Counted from the first letter of the stretch, positions 54,351 to 63,786 are shown. The stretch: DNA of 64,000 nucleotides from Acinetobacter calcoaceticus DSM 30006 = CIP 81.8 (GCF_000368965.1 NZ_KB849780.1:1302145-1366144), one strand, 5' to 3'. Translations and numbers: made by a program. The notes: generated by a model from the letters alone, not told the origin.

Positions 54351-54829
54351 TTAGTTTTGATTTTAATTTTTGAAGTATCCTTCACGACTTGCATTACTGG
54401 GTAACTACGGGTTTCTTTTACCCCAGGTAACTGCCATAACACTTGCCCTGCAATACGTCTAAACTCTTCCATACTGGCACTTCGTAATTTAATTAAAAAA
54501 TCAAAGCCCCCACTGACCATATGGCACTCAACAATTTCCGGATAATGCACCACAGCATCAATAAACTCATCTAAAACATTAGGCGTCGTTTTATCCAGTA
54601 ATACTTCAACAAACACCAAAAAATTAGCATTTAACTTAACAGGGTTTAACTTAGCCTCATATCCCAAGATGAATTCATCCTTCGTTAGCTTTTGAACTCG
54701 TGCCATCACAGCAGTTGGAGATAAATTCACAAGTTCGGCTAATTTACTGTTCGAAATACGCCCATCTGTTTGAAGAATATCCAAAATTTTTAAATCAGTG
54801 CGATCAAGGCTTAATAATGGGCCATTCAT
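54341..54829 (-). CDS. Lrp/AsnC-family regulator, probable proline-catabolism activator
   Basis: A 162-residue Lrp-type regulator: N-terminal helix-turn-helix (LDRTDLKILDILQTDGRISNSKLAELVNLSPTAVMARVQKL in the first 50 residues) and C-terminal RAM ligand domain (ECHMVSGGFDFLIKLRSASMEEF). It lies divergent from putA across a 125-bp promoter region and convergent with putP, which is the arrangement of PutR-type activators of putA in Agrobacterium and Caulobacter relatives. As PutA here lacks a DNA-binding domain, this protein is the likely proline-responsive regulator. Direct binding is inference. The C-terminal tail is Lys-rich (SKIKIKTKNK). Confidence 0.88.
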   Translation of the reverse strand: MNGPLLSLDRTDLKILDILQTDGRISNSKLAELVNLSPTAVMARVQKLTKDEFILGYEAKLNPVKLNANFLVFVEVLLDKTTPNVLDEFIDAVVHYPEIVECHMVSGGFDFLIKLRSASMEEFRRIAGQVLWQLPGVKETRSYPVMQVVKDTSKIKIKTKNK

Positions 54830-54954
54830 CTGAATTTTCCTCTAAAAAATGGGATAAATATAGTGAGTTATTCGGTGTTTCTTCTGTAATGATAAATTAT
54901 CTAAACCTCTCTACTCAAGATAAATAGTACGAGAGCTAGTTGGCGGAAACAGAT

Positions 54955-57900
54955 ATGAATACAATGGATACTTTTCATCAAATGGATAAATCTCACCAAG
55001 GCTATATCACCGAATTCAACGATAAAAGTGAGTTTGAACAACGCATTAACACAGCTTGGCGTCGTGCTGAACCAGAAGCTGTAGAAGAGCTATTACAAGC
55101 TGCCGCGGTATCTGATGATTTAGATCATAAAATTTATGACCTTGCCTTTAATCTTGCCCATAACTTACGTGAACGTAAAACTTCTTCGGGTAAAGCAGGT
55201 ATTGTTCAAGGGTTACTACAAGAATTCTCCCTTTCTTCACAAGAAGGCGTGGCTTTAATGTGTCTTGCTGAAGCTTTGCTTCGTATTCCAGACTCAGCAA
55301 CACGTGATTTACTTATTCGAGATAAAATCAATCAAGGCAACTGGAAAGAACACGTTGGCCAAAGCAGCTTAATGTTTGTAAATGCTGCTGCATGGGGCCT
55401 TATGCTGACTGGTAAGCTGATGGAAACACCAAAGCAAACTAGTCTTTCAAGTGTACTTACTGGCCTTTTAGCACGTAGTGGCCGTGGCATTATTCGTAAA
55501 GCAGTCGATGTTGCAATGCGTATGATGGGTGAACAGTTTGTTACTGGTGAAACCATTGAAGAAGCTGTAGACCATGCAAGAGTACTTGAAGACAAAGGTT
55601 TCCGCTATTCTTACGACATGTTGGGTGAAGCTGCCTTAACAGAACATGATGCTGAACGTTACTTCAATGATTATACACAAGCCATCCATGCAATTGGCAA
55701 AGCGTCTAACGGTAAAGGCGTTTATGATGGCCCAGGTATCTCAATTAAGCTTTCTGCTTTACACCCTCGCTATCAACGTGCGCAAATTGAACGTGTTCAT
55801 CAGGAACTTTACGGCAAAGTATTCGAACTCGCTCTTTTAGCAAAACAATACAACATCGGTTTAAATATCGATGCAGAAGAGTCAGAACGTTTAGAAATTT
55901 CTCTTGAATTACTTGAACGTCTTTGCTTCGAACCAGAACTTGCAAACTGGAAAGGCATTGGCTTCGTGATTCAAGCGTACCAAAAACGCTGTTTCTTCGT
56001 GGTTGATTATATTATCGATCTTGCCAAGCGCAGCCAAAAGCGCCTCATGATCCGTCTTGTGAAAGGTGCGTATTGGGATAGCGAAATCAAGAAAGCACAA
56101 ATCGAAGGTATGGATGACTACCCTGTATTCACTCGTAAAGTGCATACGGATTTATCTTATATCGCTTGTGCTAAAAAATTACTTGCAGCACCAGATTTCA
56201 TCTATCCGCAATTTGCAACTCATAATGCTCAAACGTTAGCAACGATCTATCATTTGGCTGATCCAAGCAAATATTATGCTGGTCAGTACGAGTTCCAATG
56301 TTTGCATGGTATGGGTGAGCCACTTTATGAACAAGTTGTTGGCCCACGTGAGCAAAATAAATTAGGCGTACCATGCCGTATTTATGCTCCGGTTGGTAAC
56401 CATGAAACTTTGTTGGCTTACTTAGTTCGCCGTTTACTTGAAAATGGTGCAAATACTTCATTTGTTAACCGTATTGCCGATAAAACACTTAAAGTTGAAG
56501 ATCTGATTCAGTCTCCAATTTACGATATTCGCAATGCAGCTAAACTTGAAGGTTCAGTTGGCTTAAAACACCCGTCTATTCCATTACCTTTAGACATATA
56601 TGGCTCGCTCCGTAAAAACTCTAAAGGATATGATTTAGCAAATGATGCTCCACTTGAAGCTTTAGACAGCACAGCTCAACAACTGCGTAGTCGTATTTGG
56701 CAAAGCCATCCGTTATTGGCAGATAACAGTTCTTTAGAACAAGGTAATTCTGTTGCAATTACAAACCCAGCACAAAATGATGAAATTGTTGGGTATGTAC
56801 AAGAAGCTGATCTAAAGCATGTAGAAGTTGCACTTAATGCAGCTGAACAAACTCAGTCTGAATGGGCTAATACACCTAAAGATCAACGTGCTCAATACTT
56901 AAAACGTGCAGCTGACCTGATGGAAAGCCGTATTGAAGAGTTAATGGTATTGCTTTGCCGTGAAAGTGGTAAAACCTATGCCAATGCGATTGCTGAAGTT
57001 CGTGAAGCTGTAGATTTCTTACGTTACTACGCAACTCAAGTTGAGAACCTTCCAGCTAATACAATCATTCAGCCTTTAGGTACTGTACTTTGCATTAGCC
57101 CATGGAACTTCCCTCTTGCGATTTTCTCAGGCCAAATCGCGGCTGCATTAGTCAGCGGTAACTGTGTTATTGCTAAACCTGCCGAACAGACTCCATTAAT
57201 TGCAGCTCAAGCAGTGCAAATTTTATGGGAAGCTGGTATTCCTCATGGCGCTGTGCAGTTATTACCAGGTCGTGGTGAAACAGTTGGAGCTCAACTCAGC
57301 CAAGATAGCCGTATCGATGGCATCATGTTTACAGGTTCAACTGAAGTTGCAAAAATTTTACAGAAGACTGTTGCAAAACGTTTATCTGAAAATGGCCAGT
57401 CAATTCCCCTCATTGCAGAAACTGGTGGTCAAAATGCAATGATTGTGGACTCATCAGCTTTAACTGAACAAGTCGTACTTGATGTTGTAAGTTCAGCTTT
57501 TGATAGCGCTGGTCAACGTTGCTCTGCTTTACGTATTTTATGTGTGCAAGAAGACAGTGCTGCAACCGTTATTAAAATGCTTAAAGGTGCAATGCAACAA
57601 CTTATCGTAGGTAACCCTGCGATTTTAAAAACTGATATTGGTCCTGTTATTGATGTTGAAGCAAAACAGACGATTGATCAGCACATCCAAAAAATGAAGT
57701 CTAAAGGCTATCCAGTACATCAGCTAATGTTTGGCGCAACGAGCCAGAATGAATTAGATAAAGGAACTTTTGTTGTACCAACAGCAATTGAGTTACCTAA
57801 CCTTGATGATTTACAACGTGAAGTCTTTGGTCCAGTTTTACACATCATTACCTATAAGTATGGCGAGCTTGAGCAACTCATCTCGCGAATTAATGCCAAA

Positions 57901-58707
57901 GGTTATGGTTTAACAATGGGTCTTCATACGCGTATTGATCAAACGATCCAAACAGTGATTCAACATGCTGAAGTTGGTAACCTTTATATCAACCGAAATA
58001 TTGTTGGTGCTGTTGTTGGTGTTCAACCATTCGGTGGTGAAGGTTTATCTGGTACAGGTCCAAAAGCTGGTGGTCCGCTTTACATGTACCGCTTAATGCA
58101 GCATTGTTCAAATAAAGTATTGGCAACACCATTTGCTATGAAAAATGAACAAACTGCTTTTGAAGGCTTTAACCGAGAGGTTTATCAGAGCTTACAAAAT
58201 TGGGCGAAACAGCATTTACCGCAAGCAAATCGCGAAATTGAACCATTTGGCGTTGGTAAGTTTTATGAGTTACAAGGCCCTACTGGGGAAAGTAACCAAT
58301 ATATTATTCTGCCGCGTCACCGTGTTCTTTCAATCGCTGACACAGAACAAAATCAGTTGCATCAGCTGCTCGCAATTTTTGCAGTTGGTAGTCAAGCTGC
58401 GGTAATGCCTAATAGCCCATTATTGGCAAAATATAAACAAACTTTGCCAAAAGATGTATTAGATGCAATTCGTGTTATTAAAAACATCAGTTCAGATGAT
58501 TTTGATGCAGTTTTACATCATGGTAACCGCGAAGAAATCTTCTCATTACAGCAAGAAGTTGCTACTCGTTCTGGTGCAATTGTGGGTATTACACATGTTG
58601 AGCCTAATGAGACTATTCCACTTGAACGTTTAGTAATTGAACGTGCAATTAGTGTGAATACAGCTGCGGCTGGCGGTAACGCAAGCTTAATGACAATGTC
58701 TGATTAA
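54955..58707 (+). CDS. putA: Bifunctional proline dehydrogenase / glutamate semialdehyde dehydrogenase
   Basis: Oxidises proline to glutamate in two channelled steps, with FAD then NAD. The ATG at 54955 follows GGA by 7 nt and is preferred to a TTG at 54940, giving 1250 residues. After a helical N-terminal part (about 20-160) comes the proline dehydrogenase barrel (GPGISIKLSALHPRY, RLVKGAYWDSEIK, APVGNHETLLAYLVRRLLENGANTS in pieces), then the aldehyde dehydrogenase (about 590-1040; FTGSTEVAKI, LIAETGGQNAMIVD, and the catalytic Cys in SAGQRCSAL) and a C-terminal domain (about 1050-1250). The ribbon-helix-helix repressor domain of E. coli PutA is missing at the N-terminus, so this is the long type B-like form without autoregulation. 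Confidence 0.96.
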   Translation: MNTMDTFHQMDKSHQGYITEFNDKSEFEQRINTAWRRAEPEAVEELLQAAAVSDDLDHKIYDLAFNLAHNLRERKTSSGKAGIVQGLLQEFSLSSQEGVALMCLAEALLRIPDSATRDLLIRDKINQGNWKEHVGQSSLMFVNAAAWGLMLTGKLMETPKQTSLSSVLTGLLARSGRGIIRKAVDVAMRMMGEQFVTGETIEEAVDHARVLEDKGFRYSYDMLGEAALTEHDAERYFNDYTQAIHAIGKASNGKGVYDGPGISIKLSALHPRYQRAQIERVHQELYGKVFELALLAKQYNIGLNIDAEESERLEISLELLERLCFEPELANWKGIGFVIQAYQKRCFFVVDYIIDLAKRSQKRLMIRLVKGAYWDSEIKKAQIEGMDDYPVFTRKVHTDLSYIACAKKLLAAPDFIYPQFATHNAQTLATIYHLADPSKYYAGQYEFQCLHGMGEPLYEQVVGPREQNKLGVPCRIYAPVGNHETLLAYLVRRLLENGANTSFVNRIADKTLKVEDLIQSPIYDIRNAAKLEGSVGLKHPSIPLPLDIYGSLRKNSKGYDLANDAPLEALDSTAQQLRSRIWQSHPLLADNSSLEQGNSVAITNPAQNDEIVGYVQEADLKHVEVALNAAEQTQSEWANTPKDQRAQYLKRAADLMESRIEELMVLLCRESGKTYANAIAEVREAVDFLRYYATQVENLPANTIIQPLGTVLCISPWNFPLAIFSGQIAAALVSGNCVIAKPAEQTPLIAAQAVQILWEAGIPHGAVQLLPGRGETVGAQLSQDSRIDGIMFTGSTEVAKILQKTVAKRLSENGQSIPLIAETGGQNAMIVDSSALTEQVVLDVVSSAFDSAGQRCSALRILCVQEDSAATVIKMLKGAMQQLIVGNPAILKTDIGPVIDVEAKQTIDQHIQKMKSKGYPVHQLMFGATSQNELDKGTFVVPTAIELPNLDDLQREVFGPVLHIITYKYGELEQLISRINAKGYGLTMGLHTRIDQTIQTVIQHAEVGNLYINRNIVGAVVGVQPFGGEGLSGTGPKAGGPLYMYRLMQHCSNKVLATPFAMKNEQTAFEGFNREVYQSLQNWAKQHLPQANREIEPFGVGKFYELQGPTGESNQYIILPRHRVLSIADTEQNQLHQLLAIFAVGSQAAVMPNSPLLAKYKQTLPKDVLDAIRVIKNISSDDFDAVLHHGNREEIFSLQQEVATRSGAIVGITHVEPNETIPLERLVIERAISVNTAAAGGNASLMTMSD

Positions 58708-58720
58708 TACGTAAGTTTCT

Positions 58721-58754
58721 AAAAAAGCCCAAATCTTAGTATTTGGGCTTTTTT
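58721..58754 (+). terminator. Intrinsic terminator of putA
   Basis: AAAAAAGCCCAAAT (58721-58734) pairs perfectly with ATTTGGGCTTTTTT (58741-58754). Confidence 0.95.
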
Positions 58755-58812
58755 ATATAATGAAGTAATCTTTTCTTAAATATATAAATTTTATCAATTC
58801 GAGATTCTAATA

Positions 58813-59292
58813 ATGATCTTTTTAGAACCAGAACAATATCAACAAAAATGCGCTCAGCTTTTTAATTTATACCAAAAAGATATTTCCACACTACTACCAT
58901 TTGCCAGAATTGAGCATATTGGTTCATCTTCAATACCGAATGCAATTTCAAAGGGTGATTTAGATATTTATATTGAAGTTAAGCCTGATCAGTTCGAATT
59001 CGCAATCGAACAATTAAAAAAGCTAAACTTTATAGAAAAACAAAACACGCTGAGAACACATGAACTTTGTATGCTTGAGTCACTCAATAACGATGATGTT
59101 GCTTTTCAAATTGTAGCCACAGGTTCGAAGTTCACATTTTTCTTAACATTTAGAAATAAGCTTATCGCCTCTCCAGCACTGGTCGATGAATATAATCAAT
59201 TAAAATTACAGTGTAGTCATTTAGACCATGATCAATATAGAGCAATAAAATCAGAATTTATTAGCCGTGTATTAAATCAACCTAAGGTTTAG
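58813..59292 (+). CDS. GrpB-family (UPF0157) nucleotidyltransferase-like protein
   Basis: A 159-residue protein of the GrpB family, with the minimal nucleotidyltransferase pattern: IEHIGSSSIPNAISKGDLDIYIEV gives the Gly-Ser motif and the Asp-Leu-Asp metal site. The next Asp, expected on the following strand, may be in NDDVAFQIVA. The family is of unknown substrate, sometimes fused to dephospho-CoA kinase. It is flanked by a terminator upstream and trmA downstream and is probably a single-gene unit. Its ribosome site is poor (GAGATTC). Confidence 0.82.
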   Translation: MIFLEPEQYQQKCAQLFNLYQKDISTLLPFARIEHIGSSSIPNAISKGDLDIYIEVKPDQFEFAIEQLKKLNFIEKQNTLRTHELCMLESLNNDDVAFQIVATGSKFTFFLTFRNKLIASPALVDEYNQLKLQCSHLDHDQYRAIKSEFISRVLNQPKV

Positions 59293-59390
59293 CTACGTGT
59301 CGGTATTGATATCTAGCTAAAATTGGCTCCTGTAACCACGTTTTTTTTGATACCATTCACTATTTGATTCTGTCTAAATTTTCTTTGTCT

Positions 59391-60476
59391 ATGACCTCTT
59401 CTTATCATCAACAACTTCAAACTAAAATTGACCGCATTACTGCCCAATTTTCTGAATTTACTCCACCTACATTAGAAGTGTTTGAGTCACCTGAACAACA
59501 TTTCCGTATGCGTGCTGAGTTTCGTATCTGGCATACAGAAAATGACATGTTCTATGCTATGTTTGAACGTAACGATGATGACAAACAAAAAACCGTTTTA
59601 CGCATTGATGAATTCCCTATTGCAGACCAAAGCATTAATGATTTAATGCCAAAACTTTTGGAAGAACTCAAAGCAGAACCTAAGCTTTCTAGCCGTTTAT
59701 TTGAAGCTGATTTTCTTGCAACACTTAGCGGGGAAATGTTAGTTACATTAATCTATCACCGTAAATTAGATCAGGAATGGGAACAATCAGCTAAAGCGCT
59801 TGCTGAGAAGTTAGACATTAAGATTATGGGTCGTAGTCGTGGTCAAAAAATTATTATTGGCGATGATTTTGTCGTAGAAGAATTTGAACTTTTAAATCGT
59901 TCATTTAAATACAAACAAATCGAAAGTAGCTTTACTCAGCCGAACGCGCAAGTTTGCAAAAAAATGCTGCAATGGGCGTGTGATGCAGCTGAAGGATCGA
60001 AAAAACACTTATTAGAACTTTATTGTGGTAATGGTAACTTTACTCTACCTCTTTCTTTAAAGTTTGAACGTGTTCTAGCAACAGAACTTGCGAAATCTTC
60101 CGTTTATGCTGCTCAATGGAATATCGAGCAAAACCAGATTGATAATATTCAAGTAGCCCGTCTTTCAGCTGAAGAATTTACCCAAGCCTATCAGGGTGAG
60201 CGCGCATTCCGCCGCTTACAAGAAGCAAATATTGATATCCAAAGTTATGACTTTGATACCGTATTTGTTGATCCCCCACGCGCAGGGATTGATGATGAAA
60301 CTTTAAAACTTTTACAAGGTTTTGAACGTATTATCTACATTTCATGTAACCCAGATACACTGTATGAGAACTTAAAAATATTAGGTTTAACTCATCGTAT
60401 TACCAAGTTTGCATTATTCGATCAGTTCCCATATACACATCATGTTGAGTCAGGTGTATTACTTGAGAAGATTTAA
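59391..60476 (+). CDS. trmA: tRNA (uracil-5-)-methyltransferase TrmA
   Basis: Makes m5U54 in the T-loop of tRNA using SAM. The ATG at 59391 ([16 protein letters not shown]) gives 361 residues, close to E. coli TrmA (366); a TTG at 59364 would add nine residues of unlikely sequence. Motifs: MRAEFRIWH in the N-terminal domain, [15 protein letters not shown] (SAM motif I), [11 protein letters not shown], and the nucleophile Cys in [14 protein letters not shown]. The absence of iron-sulfur cysteines near the N-terminus separates it from RlmC/RlmD. Confidence 0.96.
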   Translation: MTSSYHQQLQTKIDRITAQFSEFTPPTLEVFESPEQHFRMRAEFRIWHTENDMFYAMFERNDDDKQKTVLRIDEFPIADQSINDLMPKLLEELKAEPKLSSRLFEADFLATLSGEMLVTLIYHRKLDQEWEQSAKALAEKLDIKIMGRSRGQKIIIGDDFVVEEFELLNRSFKYKQIESSFTQPNAQVCKKMLQWACDAAEGSKKHLLELYCGNGNFTLPLSLKFERVLATELAKSSVYAAQWNIEQNQIDNIQVARLSAEEFTQAYQGERAFRRLQEANIDIQSYDFDTVFVDPPRAGIDDETLKLLQGFERIIYISCNPDTLYENLKILGLTHRITKFALFDQFPYTHHVESGVLLEKI

Positions 60477-60506
60477 ACAAAATCTTTCATTGTAAATTTA
60501 AAATCA

Positions 60507-60533
60507 AAGGAGGTTACATACCTCCTTATTTTT
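60507..60533 (+). terminator. Intrinsic terminator of trmA
   Basis: AAGGAGG (60507-60513) pairs with CCTCCTT (60521-60527), then a T-rich tract. The AAGGAGG arm is a Shine-Dalgarno look-alike but no gene starts after it. Confidence 0.9.
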
Positions 60534-60725
60534 TAATGTTTTTTTATTTAACTATTTAGATTTTTAAAAAATATCAAGTCATCTATCCGTCATAATTTCG
60601 TTTAACTCACGCATTCCTATCGAAAATTCTCGAGTTCAATTGGTGGATTTATCACTTATAGAGACTTGTATTTTATTTTAAATTGGCTATATTTCGAGCT
60701 ATGTTAGATTGTATATGAAGGCTCT

Positions 60726-60956
60726 ATGAGTTTTTGGCAAAAGCTGTTCTTAGCAGATCAACAGCATAACGAGCATAAAAACCAAACTGCTTGTGTTGAA
60801 AATGACTGCTCATGTAAAACAAATGAACAACTTCTAAGTGCTCTTGCACTAGCAACAGATGAAGATGTCATTAAGGGAATAAAGAAAGTTCTTATTTCCC
60901 GTGGTTATAGCCGAAAAGAGTTGAATGAACTCACTCAAAAACCATCTATCCATTAA
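60726..60956 (+). CDS. Small hypothetical protein with cysteine cluster
   Basis: A 76-residue soluble protein not matched to a known family. The N-terminal third carries three cysteines in ACVENDCSCK, a spacing that could bind a metal; the rest is predicted helical (EQLLSALALATDEDVIKGIK, then SRGYSRKELNELTQK). No signal peptide or membrane segment. There is no strong Shine-Dalgarno (AAGG lies 6-7 nt before ATG, which may serve). A bidirectional terminator follows. Codon use and the closing terminator support a real gene; function unknown. Confidence 0.65.
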   Translation: MSFWQKLFLADQQHNEHKNQTACVENDCSCKTNEQLLSALALATDEDVIKGIKKVLISRGYSRKELNELTQKPSIH

Positions 60957-60960
60957 TTAA

Positions 60961-60986
60961 AAAGCCAGTCTTGTACTGGCTTTTTT
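60961..60986. terminator. Bidirectional terminator between the small gene and the glycosidase gene
   Basis: AAAGCCAGT (60961-60969) pairs with ACTGGCTTT (60975-60983); A-run before and T-run after serve both convergent genes. Confidence 0.93.
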
Positions 60987-60991
60987 ATATT

Positions 60992-61738
60992 TCACTTTAA
61001 TCTACACTCTGTCTGATCTACCCAACCAACAATTGGTCCCATTTCAAATTGTTGATCATTACGCTTGTCTTTTTGAACATATAAACTAGAAATAGAACCA
61101 TCAAGATATAAAGCCTGCTCTACCTTAAGATTTCTTTGAAAGAACTGAGCAAACTTGTAGAAACTCACACTATTCTTCGATATTACAAAGTAGAGTTTAT
61201 TATTTCGAATACCGACTCCATTACGAATTTTATTTGATTGAGAGTCCGATAAAAAAAGGGAATTTATCTTTCCATCAATCACTAACATCGGGCCAGATTG
61301 TGTCGCATAATCAACGTTGAAATCTCGGCGACTGTATTGCTGCGTTGTTAAAATGAAGGCCTGCTTTTTATTCCAACTTAACACCCCATTAGGCTGCAAA
61401 AAGAAATTTCCCAATCCTTTACTTTTATTTAGTGGCTGAATCACCTTAGCTTGTTCAACATACAGCCCTACTGGAGAAAATCCCGGATGAAACATCCCTG
61501 CATTCATTGCGAAAGAAAGTCGCTCACATTGCTTTAAATGTTTCTGCACACTATTAAAGCTTTTGTAATACTGTTGATTATTAGAATTCTTAAGAAACAA
61601 GCGTAACTGTTTTAAATTGCTAATTGCAACCACATCATATTGGTCGCCTTCCGCTGTTTTAACTTGCTGGTGTTCTATCGCATAGACAGACTGAATCAAA
61701 AGCCCATATATAGTTAAGCACCACATCAACCATTTCAT
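60992..61738 (-). CDS. Phosphodiester glycosidase-family (NAGPA/DUF2233) exported protein
   Basis: A 248-residue protein with a signal peptide (about 1-20, ending QSVYA/IE) and the phosphodiester glycosidase (NAGPA) fold, like E. coli YigE. Family blocks: LSFAMNAGMFHPGFSPVGLY, the middle YATQSGPMLVIDGKIN, NGVGIRNNKLYFVISK, and ALYLDGSISSLYV near the C-terminus, which carries the conserved Asp-Gly-(Ser/Gly). The human enzyme of this fold uncovers mannose-6-phosphate; bacterial substrates are unknown. It is likely periplasmic and may trim a glycan or teichoic-acid-like phosphodiester, but this is not shown. Two Cys (QCERLS, TECRLK) could form a disulfide. Confidence 0.85.
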   Translation of the reverse strand: MKWLMWCLTIYGLLIQSVYAIEHQQVKTAEGDQYDVVAISNLKQLRLFLKNSNNQQYYKSFNSVQKHLKQCERLSFAMNAGMFHPGFSPVGLYVEQAKVIQPLNKSKGLGNFFLQPNGVLSWNKKQAFILTTQQYSRRDFNVDYATQSGPMLVIDGKINSLFLSDSQSNKIRNGVGIRNNKLYFVISKNSVSFYKFAQFFQRNLKVEQALYLDGSISSLYVQKDKRNDQQFEMGPIVGWVDQTECRLK

Positions 61739-61932
61739 TTAATACCACCAGACATGACATTTTTTCTTCATATTAAATCTTTAAATTATATACAATAAAC
61801 ACAATTATAATTGGATATGTACCAAACTCATCCATTCGACGTAATCAATACACTCCACATTGCTGATATTGGTTATAATGATTAGCAGCTTTTCAATAAA
61901 AGCCTTTTACACTTTATTGGATCAGCGTAAGC

Positions 61933-62523
61933 ATGCAACAACCGAATAAGCGCTACCCTTTGGGGGCTCATCTCATCGTAAGGCATCTCGGCTATAGCCA
62001 TCATGGTATATACGCAGGGAGAGGTCGAGTCATCCATTATTCAGGCTTAGCGCATTTCATCAAAAAACGCCCCATTGAAATTACCTCAATAGATGCATTC
62101 TCGCATGGCAAAAAAATACATGTTCGCTCTTATGATACGCCCCGCTATAAAGGAAGAGCTGTCGTGCGCCGAATGCGTTCACGTATGCATGAAAACCACT
62201 ACCATCTAATTATTAATAACTGTGAACATTTATGTAGTTGGGCAATTACCGGAATCGAAAGTAGCACCCAAGTTGAACGTATGATGCATCGATTAACGAC
62301 CATAGGTTATGTAAGTTCAATCATGAGCTATATGAATGGGATGATGCTCACTGTTGCAACAACATGTTTTGCTCTTGTTCTTTATATTAAAAAGAAATTG
62401 CGTGATCAGGCAAAAATGAAGGTCCCTACTTATCAATTCCTTAGAGAAAAATCTGAAAAAAGGAATATTGATCCTTCAGTCCCCTTAGTGTTTATAGATC
62501 CAGATAAAAAAGAACCAATTTAA
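61933..62523 (+). CDS. LRAT-type (NlpC/P60-like) acyltransferase/hydrolase-like membrane protein
   Basis: A 196-residue protein of the lecithin:retinol acyltransferase class of circularly permuted NlpC/P60 enzymes. The active-site residues are in place: His23/His24 (YSHHGIYAGRGRVIHYSG), second His35, and nucleophile Cys97 in LIINNCEHLCSWAI, which is the NCEH motif of the family. One membrane segment follows (about 132-151; MNGMMLTVATTCFALVLYI), with a basic cytoplasmic-looking tail. Eukaryotic relatives act on phospholipids or retinol; bacterial members are uncharacterised. A TATAAT lies near 61875. No signal peptide, so the catalytic domain likely faces the cytoplasm. Confidence 0.83.
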   Translation: MQQPNKRYPLGAHLIVRHLGYSHHGIYAGRGRVIHYSGLAHFIKKRPIEITSIDAFSHGKKIHVRSYDTPRYKGRAVVRRMRSRMHENHYHLIINNCEHLCSWAITGIESSTQVERMMHRLTTIGYVSSIMSYMNGMMLTVATTCFALVLYIKKKLRDQAKMKVPTYQFLREKSEKRNIDPSVPLVFIDPDKKEPI

Positions 62524-62524
62524 T

Positions 62525-62552
62525 AAAAAAGCCCTCAAATATGAGGGCTTTT
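62525..62552. terminator. Bidirectional terminator, LRAT gene / yceI
   Basis: AAAAGCCCTCA (62527-62537) pairs with TGAGGGCTTTT (62542-62552), with an A-run before. Confidence 0.92.
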
Positions 62553-62566
62553 AGAAAACTTAAAAC

Positions 62567-63148
62567 TTATTTTTTATCAACTTTTGCTTCAGTCGTAATG
62601 TTTACAGTGATCTTATCACCTACGTTTGGAACGTAATTACCTAAACCAAAGTCAGAACGCTTGAATGAAGTTGTAGCATTGAAACCAATCGCTGGAACTT
62701 TTGCCATTGGGTGTTCGCCTTGCTTGTTTAAAACAGCATCAAGTACAACAGGCTTAGTTACACCTTTAACCGTTAAGTCGCCAGTAATTTTAAAGTGCTT
62801 TTTGTCTTTGGTTTCAACTTTAGTACTTTTAAACGTAATATTTGGATATTTAGCAGCATTAAACCAAGCTTCTTCTTGGAACTCTTTATCCAAAGCAGGA
62901 ACGTTTGTATTTACGCTGCTTAAAGGAATAGTCACATTTACAGATGAATTTGCTGGTTTAGCATTATCAACTTTAATTACACCTTGGATATCCGAGAAGT
63001 TAGCGTTTGGAGTAGAGAAACCAAAGTGATTCCACGAGAAAACAGTAGCTGTATGTGTAGGATCAATTTTGTAGTCCACTGGCGCAGCTAAAGTAACTGA
63101 ACTAGCCAATGCTACTGCCAAACCAAAGCTTAGTGTTTTAAGATGCAT
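62567..63148 (-). CDS. YceI-family periplasmic lipid-binding protein
   Basis: A 193-residue protein with a signal peptide (1-21, ending VTLA/AP) and the YceI lipocalin-like barrel, which binds polyisoprenoids or similar lipids in the periplasm. Typical blocks are YKIDPTHTATVFSWNHFGFS, VNVTIPLSSVNTNVPALDKEF, FKSTKVETKDKKHFKITGDL with VKGVTKPVVLDAVL, and the end FKRSDFGLGNYVPNVGDKITV. It stands alone with its own promoter region (63149-63366). In other bacteria YceI is induced by high pH or stress; regulation here is not visible. Confidence 0.93.
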   Translation of the reverse strand: MHLKTLSFGLAVALASSVTLAAPVDYKIDPTHTATVFSWNHFGFSTPNANFSDIQGVIKVDNAKPANSSVNVTIPLSSVNTNVPALDKEFQEEAWFNAAKYPNITFKSTKVETKDKKHFKITGDLTVKGVTKPVVLDAVLNKQGEHPMAKVPAIGFNATTSFKRSDFGLGNYVPNVGDKITVNITTEAKVDKK

Positions 63149-63366
63149 TTTTCGTATCCTTTATTGATATAGTCGTTAGTGTATACATCAAGTAATTTAA
63201 TTCACTATTCTTTATAAAACGATATGTTTCATCCATGCAACAATAAAAGCGTTACAGTTATTATTTAAAAACAATATTATAAGACATCGGTGTTGTCATA
63301 CCGCTTCCGAACTCTCAAATTAATTCGTTTTTACTTCGACTTTATTGATCAATAACAAGGTAAAAC

Positions 63367-63774
63367 ATGGCTAATACTGCTCAAGCACAAAGTACTTCCA
63401 CTCCATATCGAGTAACTCTGACCGATCCTTCGGGTCACCAATGGTTTGCTGATGAACCTACAGACAAAGGTGGTCTAGATACTGCTCCAAACCCAGTTCA
63501 AATCTTACTATCTGCTTTAGGCGCTTGTACCACCATCACATTAGAGATGTATACGAATCTTAAAGGTATTAAGCTTGATCATGTTCAAGTTGATTTAGTA
63601 TTAAACCCAAATGGTGAACCAGAGAAAGGCCAAAATCATATTGAACGCAAAATCACGCTCAAAGGTGAATTCAGTGAAGACCAACACAAGCGTTTATTAA
63701 AAGTTGCCGAGAACTGCCCTATTCATAAATTACTCACTTCTCAAATTAATATTCAAACCGAACTTAGCATTTAA
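63367..63774 (+). CDS. OsmC-family peroxide-reducing protein
   Basis: A 135-residue protein of the OsmC/Ohr fold. Two conserved cysteines are in position: SALGACTTITLEMYTNLKG (peroxidatic) and VAENCPIHKLL (resolving). The rest (ADEPTDKGGLDTAPNPVQILL) fits the YhfA/OsmC-like group more than Ohr. It may reduce organic hydroperoxides. Divergent from yceI; a bidirectional terminator shared with transketolase follows. Confidence 0.92.
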   Translation: MANTAQAQSTSTPYRVTLTDPSGHQWFADEPTDKGGLDTAPNPVQILLSALGACTTITLEMYTNLKGIKLDHVQVDLVLNPNGEPEKGQNHIERKITLKGEFSEDQHKRLLKVAENCPIHKLLTSQINIQTELSI

Positions 63775-63786
63775 CCTTTCAGATAT

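Noticed and set aside
60507..60513. AAGGAGG, a perfect Shine-Dalgarno-like sequence after trmA
   Set aside because: It is the 5' arm of a terminator stem and no start codon with an open frame follows at the right distance.
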